This document shows positions 52,447-61,954 of a stretch of 64,000 bases of DNA, piece by piece. Position 1 is the first letter of the stretch; each line of letters begins with the position of its first letter. The notes under the pieces were generated by a model. The model searched no databases. It was not told the DNA's origin and saw nothing but the letters and a program-made list of their open reading frames with translations. The stretch is from assembly GCA_022447545.1 (NCBI GenBank), contig JAKVBI010000012.1, forward strand, positions 103,452 to 167,451, given 5' to 3'. Source of the DNA: Myxococcota bacterium (GTDB taxonomy: Bacteria > Myxococcota_A > UBA9160 > SMWR01). A program made the position numbers and the translations under genes.

Positions 52447-53382
52447 ATGGCGGTTCTGGTTTCGGGGTCCATTGCGCTCGACCATCTCATGGCTTTTCCC
52501 GATCGCTTTGCCAACCATATCCTGCCCGACAAGCTCGACACGTTGAACGTGGCTTTCAACATCGAGAGCCTGGTCACTCATTTCGGCGGAGTGGCGGGGA
52601 ACATCTCCTATCTTTTGGGTCAACTCGGAGAGGATGGAAGGATCCTCGCCACGGTCGGTAGCGATTTTGGCGCCTATGCAGAGTGGCTCGACCGCAATGA
52701 GATCTCACGAGATGGGATCCGCGTCCTAGACGATGTGCGCACTGCCCAAGGGTTTGCCACCACCGATCTCGACGGGAACCAGATCTGGGCCTTCTACGAG
52801 GGGGCCATGGCACGCGCCCACGAGGCAAGGGTGGAGGATGTCGATGGGCCCATCGAGATGGCCATCGTGTCGTCCAACGGCAAGCGCGCCATGGTGGAGC
52901 ACGCGCGCATCCTCAAGCAGCGCCAGATTCCGACCTGGATCGATCCGAGCCATGGGCTGCCTCTTCTGAGCCGCGAGGAGCTGATCGAATTGATCGAGGG
53001 GAGTGCCGCCTACGTGGTGAACGACTACGAGTGGGCCAAGACCCTGGAGCAGACGGAACTTTCCGAAGATGAAATCGCCTCGCGGTGCGAGGTGGTGATC
53101 ATCACCCGGGGTGAGGCGGGTTCGGAACTGCGCATGGCTTCGGGCAACCTTTCGATTCCTCCGGCGACCGCCGAACGCGTGGTGGACCCCACTGGCTGTG
53201 GCGATGCCTACCGGGCCGGGATGATGCACGCTCGCCTGCAGGGGTTGAGTTGGGAGGTGGCTGGGCGTATCGGCAGTGTGATGGGAGCGCTGCAGGTGGC
53301 GGTTGAGGGTCCTCAGACGCTGGTGACTGACACCGATGCGTTGCGTGAGCACTACTCCCGGGCGTTTGGAGAGGGGTTCTGA
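52447..53382 (+). CDS. PfkB-family sugar/nucleoside kinase
   Basis: Ribokinase-like kinase, 311 residues. The ATG at 52447 has GGAGG 5 bases upstream; the frame opens 20 codons earlier. GGVAGNISYLLGQLG is the substrate-side signature 1 and DPTGCGDAYRAGMM is the anion hole with catalytic Asp. The sequence HFGGVAGN and the short lid resemble bacterial adenosine kinases more than ribokinase. Its 3' end overlaps the convergent phosphatase gene by 31 bases. Confidence 0.92.
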   Translation: MAVLVSGSIALDHLMAFPDRFANHILPDKLDTLNVAFNIESLVTHFGGVAGNISYLLGQLGEDGRILATVGSDFGAYAEWLDRNEISRDGIRVLDDVRTAQGFATTDLDGNQIWAFYEGAMARAHEARVEDVDGPIEMAIVSSNGKRAMVEHARILKQRQIPTWIDPSHGLPLLSREELIELIEGSAAYVVNDYEWAKTLEQTELSEDEIASRCEVVIITRGEAGSELRMASGNLSIPPATAERVVDPTGCGDAYRAGMMHARLQGLSWEVAGRIGSVMGALQVAVEGPQTLVTDTDALREHYSRAFGEGF

Positions 53383-54230
53383 GCCGACCCGGGAATGTCG
53401 CCACCTTCAGGTTCGAAGTCTTCGCCGAGCCAGGTCACCCCACAGGCCACATTGTCGCCCGCGTTTCGATCGCGGTGTGTGGAGAGAGCCTGGTCGATCA
53501 GTCCCCGTACGATGGCCAGGGCGCGCTGCTCCCGCGGAACATCGAGTGATTGGGCGTGGATCGCGGCGACCTCGGCTTCGGGTTGATCAAAGCCGATCCC
53601 CACTTCGCTGAAGCCGTCCGTGGCAACCAGCACCGCCCGGGTGCCCCTCAGATTTTCGAAACCCACCACGCAGTTGTGATCGAGTTCCGCTCGGGTCAGT
53701 GCTGCATTGCCGAGGAAGCAGGGGCGCTCCTCAGCGGCGCAAGCGAGATCGACGACATCGGAATCGCCCACGTGGAACAGGTGACTGTCGCCTACCGAGA
53801 AGTATGCGAGGAATTCATCTCCTGGTCGGACCAGAGCAGCAGTCAGAGTGGTTCGAGATGGGTGGGTGGCCCCGGATGGCGAGGCCTCGAGGATGGCGGT
53901 GTGAAGGCCCCATGAGAGGTCGCGAACGTCTCGGGACCAGGTACTGTTGAAGTCCGGGACGTTGGCGCCGGTCCAGTGGGTCCCCATGCGCTTCAGGAGT
54001 TCGTCGACGGCGATCTCGGCGGCCTGGTGTCCTCCGTGCCCGTCGGCTGCGACGAGCAGGACCCCACCTTCGCCCTGGGCGAAGGCCGACACGTCCTCGT
54101 TGGGGTCATGATGGGGATAGCGTTTCGGGGCACCGCCCATGGAGACGGCAACGGCCGAGCGGCCCTCGGCGAAGGCCGCATACCCTCCCAGGATGGTGTG
54201 TTCGCGCCCGCGCAGCACTCGGCCCCGCAT
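53352..54230 (-). CDS. PP2C-type serine/threonine phosphatase
   Basis: Metal-dependent PPM phosphatase, 292 residues, soluble. Metal-binding motifs are NED at 44-46, ADGHGGH with Asp63, GDSHLFH, ATDGFSEVG and DNVACGV. All core aspartates are present, so it should be active. ATG is preceded by GGGGGAGGGAG. Divergent from the ChpT-like gene; their -10 elements overlap (TAGTGT and TACACT around 54258-54265), so the pair may be co-regulated. No cognate Ser/Thr kinase is in the window except SrkA. Confidence 0.9.
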   Translation of the reverse strand: MRGRVLRGREHTILGGYAAFAEGRSAVAVSMGGAPKRYPHHDPNEDVSAFAQGEGGVLLVAADGHGGHQAAEIAVDELLKRMGTHWTGANVPDFNSTWSRDVRDLSWGLHTAILEASPSGATHPSRTTLTAALVRPGDEFLAYFSVGDSHLFHVGDSDVVDLACAAEERPCFLGNAALTRAELDHNCVVGFENLRGTRAVLVATDGFSEVGIGFDQPEAEVAAIHAQSLDVPREQRALAIVRGLIDQALSTHRDRNAGDNVACGVTWLGEDFEPEGGDIPGSAQNPSPNARE

Positions 54231-54352
54231 CTCCCTCCCCCGGTGACTCTTTGGAACCGTACACTAGGTGGCAGGCCGTCCCATCGCCTACTGGGAACCT
54301 GGGAGGGAATCCCGTTGGGGAATGCACAGGGAGGCGCCACGGAGTTTCCAGC

Positions 54353-54991
54353 ATGATGGACGACGAACTCGGTAGCGATCCGCGAGAATTGGTTTTTGCG
54401 CTGTGTCACGAACTGGGCAATCTGCTGGCAGCGGCGCGTCTCGAGGCCTTTCTGTTGCGCGATGGCATGAGTGCCGAGGATCTGAGCCGATCGAGCGAGA
54501 CTTTTTCGCGGGTAGCGGCCCAGGGGGGGTCGCTGTTGGCCGCGGTGCGGCCGCTGCTTGCTCCAGAGACCACGCAGAGCGAGTGGCTCGAGCCCGTGGA
54601 GGTGTTGGAGCGCCTCAAACAATCCCTGGACGAGAATTGTGCGCGGCGGGTGCGAGTCGATCTACCCTCAGCCGCTGACCTGCCTCAAGTGAGCTTCCAC
54701 CCCGAGGTCCTCCACCACCTGCTTCTGACCGAGGTGCTCTCGGGTCTCGAAGAGTTCCCAGAAGATGTCCACCTCACCGTTTCGGGTCGACACGTGGAGA
54801 AGGGGGTTGCGTTCACCGTGGAGCCTGCATCGGCGGGGGCTTCGGACCCCAAGACTCTGGCAGGTGTGGTTTTGTCACGTATTTGTGCTCGCACCATCGT
54901 CGAACCCCGCGGCGGAAGCCTGGATGTGGAGCATGGCCCTAGCGGCACTCGATGTTCCCTGATCGTCGCGACGACGGAGACGGACGTCTGA
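54353..54991 (+). CDS. ChpT-like histidine phosphotransfer protein or degenerate histidine kinase
   Basis: 212 residues. The N-terminal helical hairpin has LVFALCHELGNLLAAARLEAF with His19, an H box. The C-terminal half follows the histidine-kinase ATPase fold (RICARTIVEPRGGSLDVEHGPSGTRCSLIVA) but the N box Asn and the DxGxG box are lost. This architecture (dimerisation hairpin plus nucleotide-blind ATPase fold) is that of ChpT/Spo0B-type phosphotransferases. Receptor domains are absent. ATG at 54353, with another one codon later. Confidence 0.72.
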   Translation: MMDDELGSDPRELVFALCHELGNLLAAARLEAFLLRDGMSAEDLSRSSETFSRVAAQGGSLLAAVRPLLAPETTQSEWLEPVEVLERLKQSLDENCARRVRVDLPSAADLPQVSFHPEVLHHLLLTEVLSGLEEFPEDVHLTVSGRHVEKGVAFTVEPASAGASDPKTLAGVVLSRICARTIVEPRGGSLDVEHGPSGTRCSLIVATTETDV

Positions 54992-55141
54992 GGCGTGCGC
55001 TTGCTCGAATCGCCCACTGGAGCTTTGGGCTAGGCTGGGGACGTCAGCGTGTTCCGAGGGCTGGTGGGCTCCGTAGGGCATTTCTCAGGTTCTCATTTGG
55101 GGCAGGTTCGTCTCGGCGGGTCGAGGGAGGATCCGGGCAGA

Positions 55142-55984
55142 ATGAGGGAAATGAATCAGGTCAGCGCCCTAGGGGACCTCGAGAACCGATGGGCTCTGAC
55201 GCCCGCAGAGCATCGCGCCTGGCTGGAGGAGGGGTATTTTGTCCGCCCCCGGGTGTTTACCGAGACTGAAATCGTCGAGTTCCGGGCCGCAGCGGAACGA
55301 GTGGTTGCGATCGCTGGCTCGGCATCAGCCGCCCACGAGACAGCCAGTTACAGCATTGATGGGAACCGCTACAGCGAGGTACTGGACGCCACCGTGCAGT
55401 TCGAGCACCAGCAGGGGAGTGGGACCATTCGCGTGGTTGAGCCGTTCCACCACCTCGATGCAGCCTTCAACACGATGATCGACGATCCCCGGATCGTCGT
55501 CCCGATTCGCAGTCTCGTGGGTACGGAGCGGGTCGCGCTGTTTACGGACAAGATCAACCTGAAGCGACCGCACCAGGGGTCCGCGTTCCGCTGGCACCAG
55601 GATTCCCCCTATTGGAGCCACTTCTGTTCCCACCTCGACCAGTTGCCGAACGTGATGTTGGCCATGGACGATGCCAGCATCGCCAATGGCTGTTTTCGGG
55701 TGATCCGAGGCAGCCATAGGCACGGAGCTCTCCCAGGGCAGGAGGGACGTGGACGCCTCGGACCGCTTTTTACGGACCCTGCCTATGTCGACCTGGATCA
55801 GCAGGTGCCCCTCGAAATGCCGCTCGGGAGCCTGGCCTTCTTCAGCCCCCACACGGTTCACGGCTCTCAACCCAACGATTCAGGCCTGCCACGCCGGGCC
55901 ATTGTGTTGACCTATCAGCCAGCTGGACACCGGATGTTCAAGATCGACGCCGTGCGCGACTGCCCAGCTCGGACTGCCGCTTAG
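55142..55984 (+). CDS. Phytanoyl-CoA dioxygenase (PhyH) family protein
   Basis: Fe(II)/2-oxoglutarate oxygenase, 280 residues from the ATG at 55142; a second ATG is three codons on, and a GTG at 55049 is possible because TAGGCT lies 12 bases before it. The facial triad is His152-x-Asp154 (RWHQDSPYW) and His240 (HTVHGSQ); the 2-oxoglutarate Arg is in RRAIVLTYQ. It hydroxylates a small molecule or an acyl chain; the substrate is not predictable from context. Confidence 0.92.
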   Translation: MREMNQVSALGDLENRWALTPAEHRAWLEEGYFVRPRVFTETEIVEFRAAAERVVAIAGSASAAHETASYSIDGNRYSEVLDATVQFEHQQGSGTIRVVEPFHHLDAAFNTMIDDPRIVVPIRSLVGTERVALFTDKINLKRPHQGSAFRWHQDSPYWSHFCSHLDQLPNVMLAMDDASIANGCFRVIRGSHRHGALPGQEGRGRLGPLFTDPAYVDLDQQVPLEMPLGSLAFFSPHTVHGSQPNDSGLPRRAIVLTYQPAGHRMFKIDAVRDCPARTAA

Positions 55985-56048
55985 AATCGATCGGCCGCAC
56001 GGAAGCGGTCGGAGGGCATTGCGCCGACTCGGTGGCTCGGAGAGTGTG

Positions 56049-56531
56049 TCAGGGCTGGTAGGGAGGGTCCGCCAGGCTTCGCACGAAGACGATGACGTCG
56101 CGAATCTGATCGTCTTGGAGGGAGCCCCCCCAGGCAGCCATGGTCGGTGACTTGCCAACGGACGCCCCACCCAGTTTCACGACCTGGAAGATGTGGTCGT
56201 CGGAAAGCGCATTCATGTACGCGCCGTCATTGTGACGAGCGGGCGTGGGGTCGAGAGTGCTCGAAAGGGGGCCATCGCCGCCTCCGTTGTCACCGTGGCA
56301 GGAGGCGCAGTAGGTCAGGTAGCTGCGTTGCCCCCGAGTGGCCGCGGTCTCAATCACCACTTCTTCCGCCTCGGCTTCACCCTGATTCGTCAAGATCACC
56401 TTGAAGGTCGGTCCCGAGGCAGCCGGCGGCATTGCCGCAGAGTCGCTGTCGGGGAATCGATCGCTACAGGCCAGACCCAAGCAGGCCGCGATCACTACGC
56501 CCAGCCAGAAGTTCGGGATTCTCGTCATCAT
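56049..56531 (-). CDS. Haem c lipoprotein
   Basis: 160 residues. Signal with lipobox LGLAC (Cys22), then a Ser/Pro/Ala linker and a class I cytochrome c domain: haem site Cys75-A-S-Cys78-His79 and a distal Met in SPTMAAWGG. Periplasmic electron carrier or oxidase subunit. It overlaps the thrH stop by ATGA and so is in its operon, an unexpected pairing. Convergent with phyH. Confidence 0.93.
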   Translation of the reverse strand: MMTRIPNFWLGVVIAACLGLACSDRFPDSDSAAMPPAASGPTFKVILTNQGEAEAEEVVIETAATRGQRSYLTYCASCHGDNGGGDGPLSSTLDPTPARHNDGAYMNALSDDHIFQVVKLGGASVGKSPTMAAWGGSLQDDQIRDVIVFVRSLADPPYQP

Positions 56532-57136
56532 TCGCCTCCATTGGCTGCGAGGAATGCCTCGCGAAGCTCGTCGTAGGTGCGTGTCACTGGAAATTGCGGA
56601 AACTCGTCGATCACGTTCTGAGGGGGGCAGAACAAGATGCCGGCATCTGCCGCGGAGAGCATCGAAGTGTCGTTGTAGGAGTCTCCCGCTGCAATCGTTC
56701 GAAAGTTCAAGTTCTGGAAGGCCTCTACGGCCCGGCGTTTCGGGTCGGTGAGCCGAAGATGGTAGTCGACCACCTTCCCGGAAGGATCGACCTCGAGGCT
56801 GTGACAGAACAGGGTGGGGTGACCGAGCTGTCGCATCAACGGGGCCGCGAACTGATAGAAGGTATCCGAGAGAATCACCACCTGGCAGCGTTCCCGCAAC
56901 CAGTCAGTGAATTCACGCGCCCCAGGAAGGGGGGCCATTCCACCGATGACCTCCTGGATGTCCCGCAGGCCCAACGAGTGTTCTGACAGGATCTCGAGTC
57001 GTCGCTTCATCAAGACGTCGTAGTCGGGTTCATCGCGCGTGGTCATGCGCAACTCGTCGATCCCCGTACGCTCGGCGAACAGAATCCAGATCTCGGGGAC
57101 GAGGACTCCTTCAAGGTCGAGACAGGCGATGTTCAC
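56528..57136 (-). CDS. thrH: ThrH: phosphoserine phosphatase/homoserine phosphotransferase
   Basis: HAD-superfamily enzyme, 202 residues. Motif I is [12 protein letters not shown] with nucleophile Asp7 and Glu9 (DLE rather than DxD, the ThrH hallmark). Motif II is [11 protein letters not shown] and motif [16 protein letters not shown]. ThrH dephosphorylates phosphoserine and can transfer the phosphate to homoserine. GTG start with GGAG 7 bases upstream. First gene of an operon with the haem c lipoprotein. Confidence 0.95.
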   Translation of the reverse strand: MNIACLDLEGVLVPEIWILFAERTGIDELRMTTRDEPDYDVLMKRRLEILSEHSLGLRDIQEVIGGMAPLPGAREFTDWLRERCQVVILSDTFYQFAAPLMRQLGHPTLFCHSLEVDPSGKVVDYHLRLTDPKRRAVEAFQNLNFRTIAAGDSYNDTSMLSAADAGILFCPPQNVIDEFPQFPVTRTYDELREAFLAANGGE

Positions 57137-57368
57137 GATAGGCTCCAGGGTATCGAGATCAGAGGGTGCATCGTCGCGCCCGATGGGTTTCTATCACATC
57201 GTTGGCCAGACGGGTCTGGTATGTTGACCCGCGTGGGCGTACCTCTCGCGAAGGTCCGGAATCGTGCAGGCCGTTACGGCTCCTGTGCCCGAAGAAGTCC
57301 TTCGCACGAGAGCCGAAGAGGTCTGGGATGGACTGGATGGGGTCCTGCGCGTCCGTTCGTGAGTCGAC

Positions 57369-58157
57369 GTGGATGAACTGAAGGCTCTGTTCCTGGGGGT
57401 CGTTCAGGGGCTCACGGAATTCCTTCCGGTGTCCAGTTCGGGGCACCTGGTGGTCGCCCAGAACGTCCTCGGCGTTTCGAATGACGGCCTGGCGTTCGAA
57501 GTCACCGTTCATTTGGCCACCCTCGTCTCCGTGCTGATCTACTATCGCCAGCGGGTTGCGGCTCTGTCGGTGGGGTTGTTGCGGCGCGATCCCCCCACTC
57601 TTGTGTTCGTTGGCAAGCTCACAGTGGCGACCCTGCCCGCTGTGGGGCTGGTCCTGCTCGCCGGGGATTTCATCGAAGCCCAGTTCGAATCTCCCTGGGT
57701 GACGGGGGTCGGTTTTCTCGCCACGGGATGTGTGGTGTGGACGACTCGATGGACGGTGCCGCGAGCGTCGCTGGGCAACGTGGGCTGGGGGCCCGCCTTC
57801 GCGATCGGCTGTGCCCAGGCCCTTGCGATCCTTCCGGGGATCTCGCGCAGTGGGATCACCGTGGCGACGGCGCTGGCATTCGGGATCAAACCCCGGGCCG
57901 CGGCTGAATTTTCCTTCCTCATGAGTGTGATCGCGATAGCGGGCGCCGGAGTGCGATCGATCCCCGAACTCCGTGCCTTACCGCCAGGTTCCGGTGCATT
58001 CTTCCTCCTGGGTGGCTTGGCGGCTCTGCTCTCCGGCGTGTTGGCCATCGGGCTGTTCGTTCGCATGCTGAACGGTGGCGCCCTCTACCGGTACGCGTAC
58101 TACACGTGGGGCCTGGGGCTGACGTTCCTCGCCTGGCTCGTGCTCCGAGGCGGCTAG
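57369..58157 (+). CDS. uppP: Undecaprenyl-diphosphatase
   Basis: Membrane enzyme that recycles the C55 lipid carrier for cell-wall synthesis. 262 residues, GTG start, about eight hydrophobic segments. Catalytic motifs are QGLTEFLPVSSSGHL (Glu17, Ser) and LPGISRSGITVA near 155. Length and motif order are normal. A possible short frame upstream (57264-57362) ends 6 bases before its start. Confidence 0.96.
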   Translation: MDELKALFLGVVQGLTEFLPVSSSGHLVVAQNVLGVSNDGLAFEVTVHLATLVSVLIYYRQRVAALSVGLLRRDPPTLVFVGKLTVATLPAVGLVLLAGDFIEAQFESPWVTGVGFLATGCVVWTTRWTVPRASLGNVGWGPAFAIGCAQALAILPGISRSGITVATALAFGIKPRAAAEFSFLMSVIAIAGAGVRSIPELRALPPGSGAFFLLGGLAALLSGVLAIGLFVRMLNGGALYRYAYYTWGLGLTFLAWLVLRGG

Positions 58158-58170
58158 CCGTCCGCGTGGT

Positions 58171-58190
58171 GGTGAGCCCAGGGCTCCACC
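58171..58190. terminator. Hairpin between convergent uppP and sigma-factor genes
   Basis: GGTGAGCC and GGCTCCACC arms with one bulged base around a four-base loop. It lies just past the uppP stop and reads the same on both strands, so it may serve both genes. Confidence 0.45.
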
Positions 58191-58228
58191 CGAATCGGAG
58201 TGCCGGAGTGCCGTTGGTACGAGGCGAC

Positions 58229-58244
58229 GTCTGCTGGCGCAGAC
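58229..58244. terminator. Second hairpin of the convergent intergenic region
   Basis: Perfect GTCTGC/GCAGAC arms with a TGGC loop, 17 bases beyond the sigma-factor stop. No long T run on either strand. Confidence 0.4.
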
Positions 58245-58260
58245 CTCTGGACCGCGGGTC

Positions 58261-59652
58261 TCAGGGCTCCAAAATGGGGTGGAGGCTTTGAGCCGGTACG
58301 GTCTCGCGCAGCTTCTTCAGTGCCCGGGCCTCGAGTTGGCGGACGCGCTCCCGGGACAGCCCGAGGGTCTGACCAATCTGCTCGAGGGTGTGCTCCTCCT
58401 CGCCGCCGAGGCCGTAGCGCAGGCGCAGAATCAGTTGTTCGCGAGGCGTGAGCACTCCGATCAGGTACCCGACTCCCGAGCGCATGCGTTCGGTGTCGAG
58501 ACCTCCATCGGGAGATGCCGAGCCCGGGTCGGACACGAAGTCCTCCAGGCGCTTTTCGGTCCCCGCAACGGAGGATTCCAGCGAAATGGCCTCGCGGGAC
58601 AGGAGATCCAGGGCTTCGAGTTGATTGACCTCAGCTCCCAGTGCCGGTGCGAGTTCGGCCGCCGAGGGCTCTCGGCCGAGCTTTCCTGTGAGTTCGGCCC
58701 GAACTCGCTGGCTGCGCTGCAGCCGATCGTGGACATGGGACGGCAGCCGGATGGTGCGCGAGTGGTTCTGGATGGCGCGGACCAGAGCCTGCCGAATCCA
58801 CCACACTGCGTAGGTCGAGAATTTGAAGCCGCGGCGGTGATCGAACTTCTCCACGGCCCGAATCAGTCCGAGGTTTCCCTCCTGAATCAGGTCAGGGAAG
58901 GACAGTCCGAGGTTTCGGTAGTCCTTCGCGATCGCCACCACGAGCTTGAGGTTATGCTCGATAAAGCGGTTCTTCTCCCGAGTCATTCGGTCCTGGGCCC
59001 TTTCGACCCGTTCCACCAACTCGAGCAGCCGCTCCCGAGGCACGCAGGCCTCGGCTTCGAGCTCCTTGAATCTGCGCGTCCCTCTTCGGGTGCGCTTGAG
59101 CTCTCGTGAAAGCTGCCTCACTTTTTGGCGAAGTTCGGACAACACCGCCAGCGACAGATGGGCGCTCTTCATCTCTCGCGCGATTCTCAGGTCGATGCGA
59201 GCGACTTCCTCGCTCTCATCGCCCGATTCCTCAACGACTTTGGCTCGTTGATTCAGGTTCCGGCGCAGGCGCCGCACCGCGCGCTCGACGCGAGCTGCGA
59301 TCTCCCCCGTCTCCTCGTCTCCCACCGACTCGGAGAGCTTGGCTCCGGTGTGGGAAAGCGCGCGGAGTGCATCCCACCGCTGGATGACATGGTGGGTGCA
59401 ACATGGGATCGCATACAGGGCATCTCGGAGTTCGGCGGTTGCCGCCTCGAGTTCCTTGGCGAGGATGACTTCCTCCTCGCGTTTCAATGTCCGCGTCCCG
59501 CCGATTTCCTGGAAGTAGGACTCGAGCGGTCGTCGCTCTCGCCCCGGGTCCAGTTCGTCCACGGACACGGCTCGGGCCGCACCTGTGGCTTTCAGGGCGG
59601 GGCTATCGGTCTTGCCCGCCTCGGTCTTGGTCGATTTTTTTTGAGCCTTCAC
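58261..59652 (-). CDS. Sigma-70 family RNA polymerase sigma factor (RpoD/RpoS-like)
   Basis: 463 residues from a GTG at 59652 (AGGG 7 bases upstream). Region 1.2 is [25 protein letters not shown]; region 2 is complete ([57 protein letters not shown] is the 2.1-2.4 span, cited here as positions about 215-275); region 3 begins [14 protein letters not shown]; region 4.2 helix-turn-helix is [20 protein letters not shown]. Region 1.1 is absent. SRTIRLPSH is nearer RpoS-type than RpoD-type. A long leader precedes it. Confidence 0.93.
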   Translation of the reverse strand: MKAQKKSTKTEAGKTDSPALKATGAARAVSVDELDPGRERRPLESYFQEIGGTRTLKREEEVILAKELEAATAELRDALYAIPCCTHHVIQRWDALRALSHTGAKLSESVGDEETGEIAARVERAVRRLRRNLNQRAKVVEESGDESEEVARIDLRIAREMKSAHLSLAVLSELRQKVRQLSRELKRTRRGTRRFKELEAEACVPRERLLELVERVERAQDRMTREKNRFIEHNLKLVVAIAKDYRNLGLSFPDLIQEGNLGLIRAVEKFDHRRGFKFSTYAVWWIRQALVRAIQNHSRTIRLPSHVHDRLQRSQRVRAELTGKLGREPSAAELAPALGAEVNQLEALDLLSREAISLESSVAGTEKRLEDFVSDPGSASPDGGLDTERMRSGVGYLIGVLTPREQLILRLRYGLGGEEEHTLEQIGQTLGLSRERVRQLEARALKKLRETVPAQSLHPILEP

Positions 59653-60060
59653 GTCCTTACCCTGGAAACGCCGGTGCGACTCCGCCGATCGATCGGCAGG
59701 ATGCCGCCCGGGCGATTGGTTTCCACCCGTGACCACAACAACCCCCCCCGGTCCGGCATTCTTGCCGGTGAATTGGCTGCGAGCCGTTGGAACTTCTCGA
59801 CAGCGAGTTCGGCCTTTGGAACTGTGACCCGAACTGAGGCTGTTCGGTGGGGGGCAACCAAACGGCACTTAATGATGCATTGTCGGAGGTGAGATTACCA
59901 GCCCTTTCGTAGGCTTTGGTCAATAGTTTGCCAACTTATGTTTTAATTTCCAGCGCTTGGGCCTGACCCGAGGTCCAGTGGACGGGATTGGGGAGGTGTG
60001 ACTCCTGGTCCGGTGGCTTTCGGGCGAACCGCGGGCGACTCGAGACCCCCCGTGGGGCTC
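59653..60060. other. 408-base intergenic region: sigma-factor leader, promoter and 3' end of the transporter gene
   Basis: No convincing gene. From the sigma-factor side it holds a leader of about 240 bases with a perfect CCGGCA-TTCT-TGCCGG hairpin at 59753-59768 and eight C at 59742-59749. A promoter is at 59894-59923. A conspicuously AT-rich stretch lies around 59919-59950 in an otherwise GC-rich sequence. A terminator-like stem is next to the transporter stop. Confidence 0.6.
59894..59923 (-). promoter_or_regulatory. Promoter of the sigma-factor gene
   Basis: Minus-strand TTGACC (59918-59923), 18-base spacer, GGTAAT (59894-59899). The best -35 match in the window. Transcription would begin about 235 bases before the GTG. 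Confidence 0.45.
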
Positions 60061-60062
60061 TC
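60042..60062 (-). terminator. Terminator-like stem at the end of the SLC13 gene
   Basis: GAGA-CCCC type arms pairing with GGGG-TCTC around a three-base loop, with one mismatch, overlapping the stop codon. No U tract. Confidence 0.35.
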
Positions 60063-61830
60063 AGAACGGCCAGATCAAGGGGATCAGGACCAGGGCGACT
60101 CCTGCGGCCATCAGGTCCAGGGGGATGCCCGCACGGACGAAGTCCTTGAACCGATAGCCCCCAGACCCGTAGACGATCAGATGCGTCTGGTAGGTGACGG
60201 GCGATGCAAATGCGAGACATCCCCCGAAGGCAATGGCCATGACGAACGGTCGGGGGTCGACACCCAATTGCTCGGCGGTGGCGACGGCGATGGGAAACAT
60301 GATCGTCACGGCGGCCGTGTGGTGCAGGGACTCGGCCAGGGCCAGAGTGGTCAAGTAGACGACACAAAGGGCTCCATACGGGCCCAGTGGCCCTGCAATT
60401 CCGGCCAGCAGCCCGGCCATCCAACTTGCGGCACCGGTTTTGGTCATGGCGGAAGCGATTCCGAATCCCGCACCGATCACCACCAGAATCGGCCAGTGGA
60501 CGCTGCGTCGGGCATCCCGTCCCGTCAAACAGCGCAGCGCGATCAGGGCCCCGGCCGCGAGGAAGGCAGCGATGGAGATGGGATACAGGCCGAAACTCGC
60601 GAAGAGCACCATGGCCACGAGGATGCCGATGGCGACCCAGGCCCGGTCGTAGCGCGGGGGCGTGTCGCTTTCGATTTCACTGACGAGATAGAAATCTCGA
60701 CTGTTGCGGTGAGTTCGCAGAAAGCCCGGGGCGGCTTGCATCAGCAGGGTGTCGCCCGCTTCGACCTCGATTTCACCGATCTTACCGGGGACCCGCTGGG
60801 CGTTGCGATGAACGGCGATCACCGCGGCGTCGTAGACGGTCCGAAAATTCGCGTCGCGAATCGATTGGCCCACAAGGGGCGATGAGAATGAGACCACAGC
60901 CTCCACCAGGCGGTGGTCGCGCTCGGGATAGCCGGGATCCTCGGTTTCGGTGGCCGGCACCAGACCGCGAATGCGCTGGAGTTCGATGATGGTGGACACC
61001 ACGCCCGCGAACACCAGCCGATCCCCTTCGGACAGCACCGCGTCGGGTGCGACGGGTGTGATTACGTGGCCGCGCCGTTCGATCTCCACGAGGAACAGCC
61101 CCGGTAGGGCCCGAAGCCCTGCTTCGTCCACGGTCTGCCCTACGAGAGGACATTCCGGCTGCACGAACATGGAGGCCGTGTATTCGCGTCTGCGCGCGCC
61201 CAGGTGCTCGGTGAGGTGTTTGTGATCGGGGAGCAGGCGCGGGGCGATCACGATCAGATATGCAATTCCGACGAGAGCCACGGGCACACCCACGGGAGCC
61301 AATTCGAAGAACCCGATGGGGGTCATGCCCGCCGCGACGGCGAGCCCCGCTACGGTGAGGTTGACGCTGGTTCCGATCACGGTGGTGACGCTGCCCAGAA
61401 TTGAGGCGTAGCTAAGAGGGATCAGGAAGCGGCTTGCCGACAGTCCACTTCGGCGCGACCAGTCGATCACCATGGGAGTCATCATGGCGACGATGGGCGT
61501 GTTGTTGAGGAAGGCCGACAGGGCCGCCACGGGGGCACAGATCCGTATGAGCCCCGGCCGGATCGCTTGAGCGCCGCGAAACAGTCTGCCCACCGTCAGC
61601 TCCAGGGCTCCCGTTTCGCGTAGGCCCGCTGAGACGATGAACAGCAATCCCACGGCGGCCAGCGCTGGATTTGCGAAGCCCGAGAAGGTCTCCTCGGGAG
61701 TGAGGATCCCGAAAGCGGCCAGGGTGAAGAGCGCCGCCATCATGATCAGATCCGGAGCCGCGAATTCCCGGATCATTCCCACGAGAGCGAGTGCGACCAC
61801 TCCCAAGGTCAGCCAGCCCTGCCAGTCCAA
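60061..61830 (-). CDS. SLC13/DASS-family transporter with two TrkA-C (RCK_C) domains
   Basis: Sodium- or proton-coupled anion transporter (dicarboxylate, sulfate or similar). About 589 residues if it starts at the TTG at 61830 behind GGGAGGGAGC; an ATG at 61935 would add an Arg-rich tail unlike the family. N-terminal membrane half with SNT-like motif NNTPIVAMMTP and SYASILGSVTTVIGTSVN, then two cytosolic TrkA-C domains (CPLVGQTVDEAGLR...; SPLVGQSIRDANFR...), then the second membrane half ending SPVTYQTHLIVYGSGGY. The SNTxV motifs here read NNTPI and SPVTYQT. Confidence 0.9.
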   Translation of the reverse strand: MDWQGWLTLGVVALALVGMIREFAAPDLIMMAALFTLAAFGILTPEETFSGFANPALAAVGLLFIVSAGLRETGALELTVGRLFRGAQAIRPGLIRICAPVAALSAFLNNTPIVAMMTPMVIDWSRRSGLSASRFLIPLSYASILGSVTTVIGTSVNLTVAGLAVAAGMTPIGFFELAPVGVPVALVGIAYLIVIAPRLLPDHKHLTEHLGARRREYTASMFVQPECPLVGQTVDEAGLRALPGLFLVEIERRGHVITPVAPDAVLSEGDRLVFAGVVSTIIELQRIRGLVPATETEDPGYPERDHRLVEAVVSFSSPLVGQSIRDANFRTVYDAAVIAVHRNAQRVPGKIGEIEVEAGDTLLMQAAPGFLRTHRNSRDFYLVSEIESDTPPRYDRAWVAIGILVAMVLFASFGLYPISIAAFLAAGALIALRCLTGRDARRSVHWPILVVIGAGFGIASAMTKTGAASWMAGLLAGIAGPLGPYGALCVVYLTTLALAESLHHTAAVTIMFPIAVATAEQLGVDPRPFVMAIAFGGCLAFASPVTYQTHLIVYGSGGYRFKDFVRAGIPLDLMAAGVALVLIPLIWPF

Positions 61831-61954
61831 GCTCCCTCCCGACCCGGCCGAACGCCTGGCAGGCGTCGCCCTGTCCACGAGATCTCGCTCGAGCCCTTCG
61901 CGGCGAGAAGCCGCGCCGGCACGATACACGAACATCGGCAAAACTGTCCCGATC

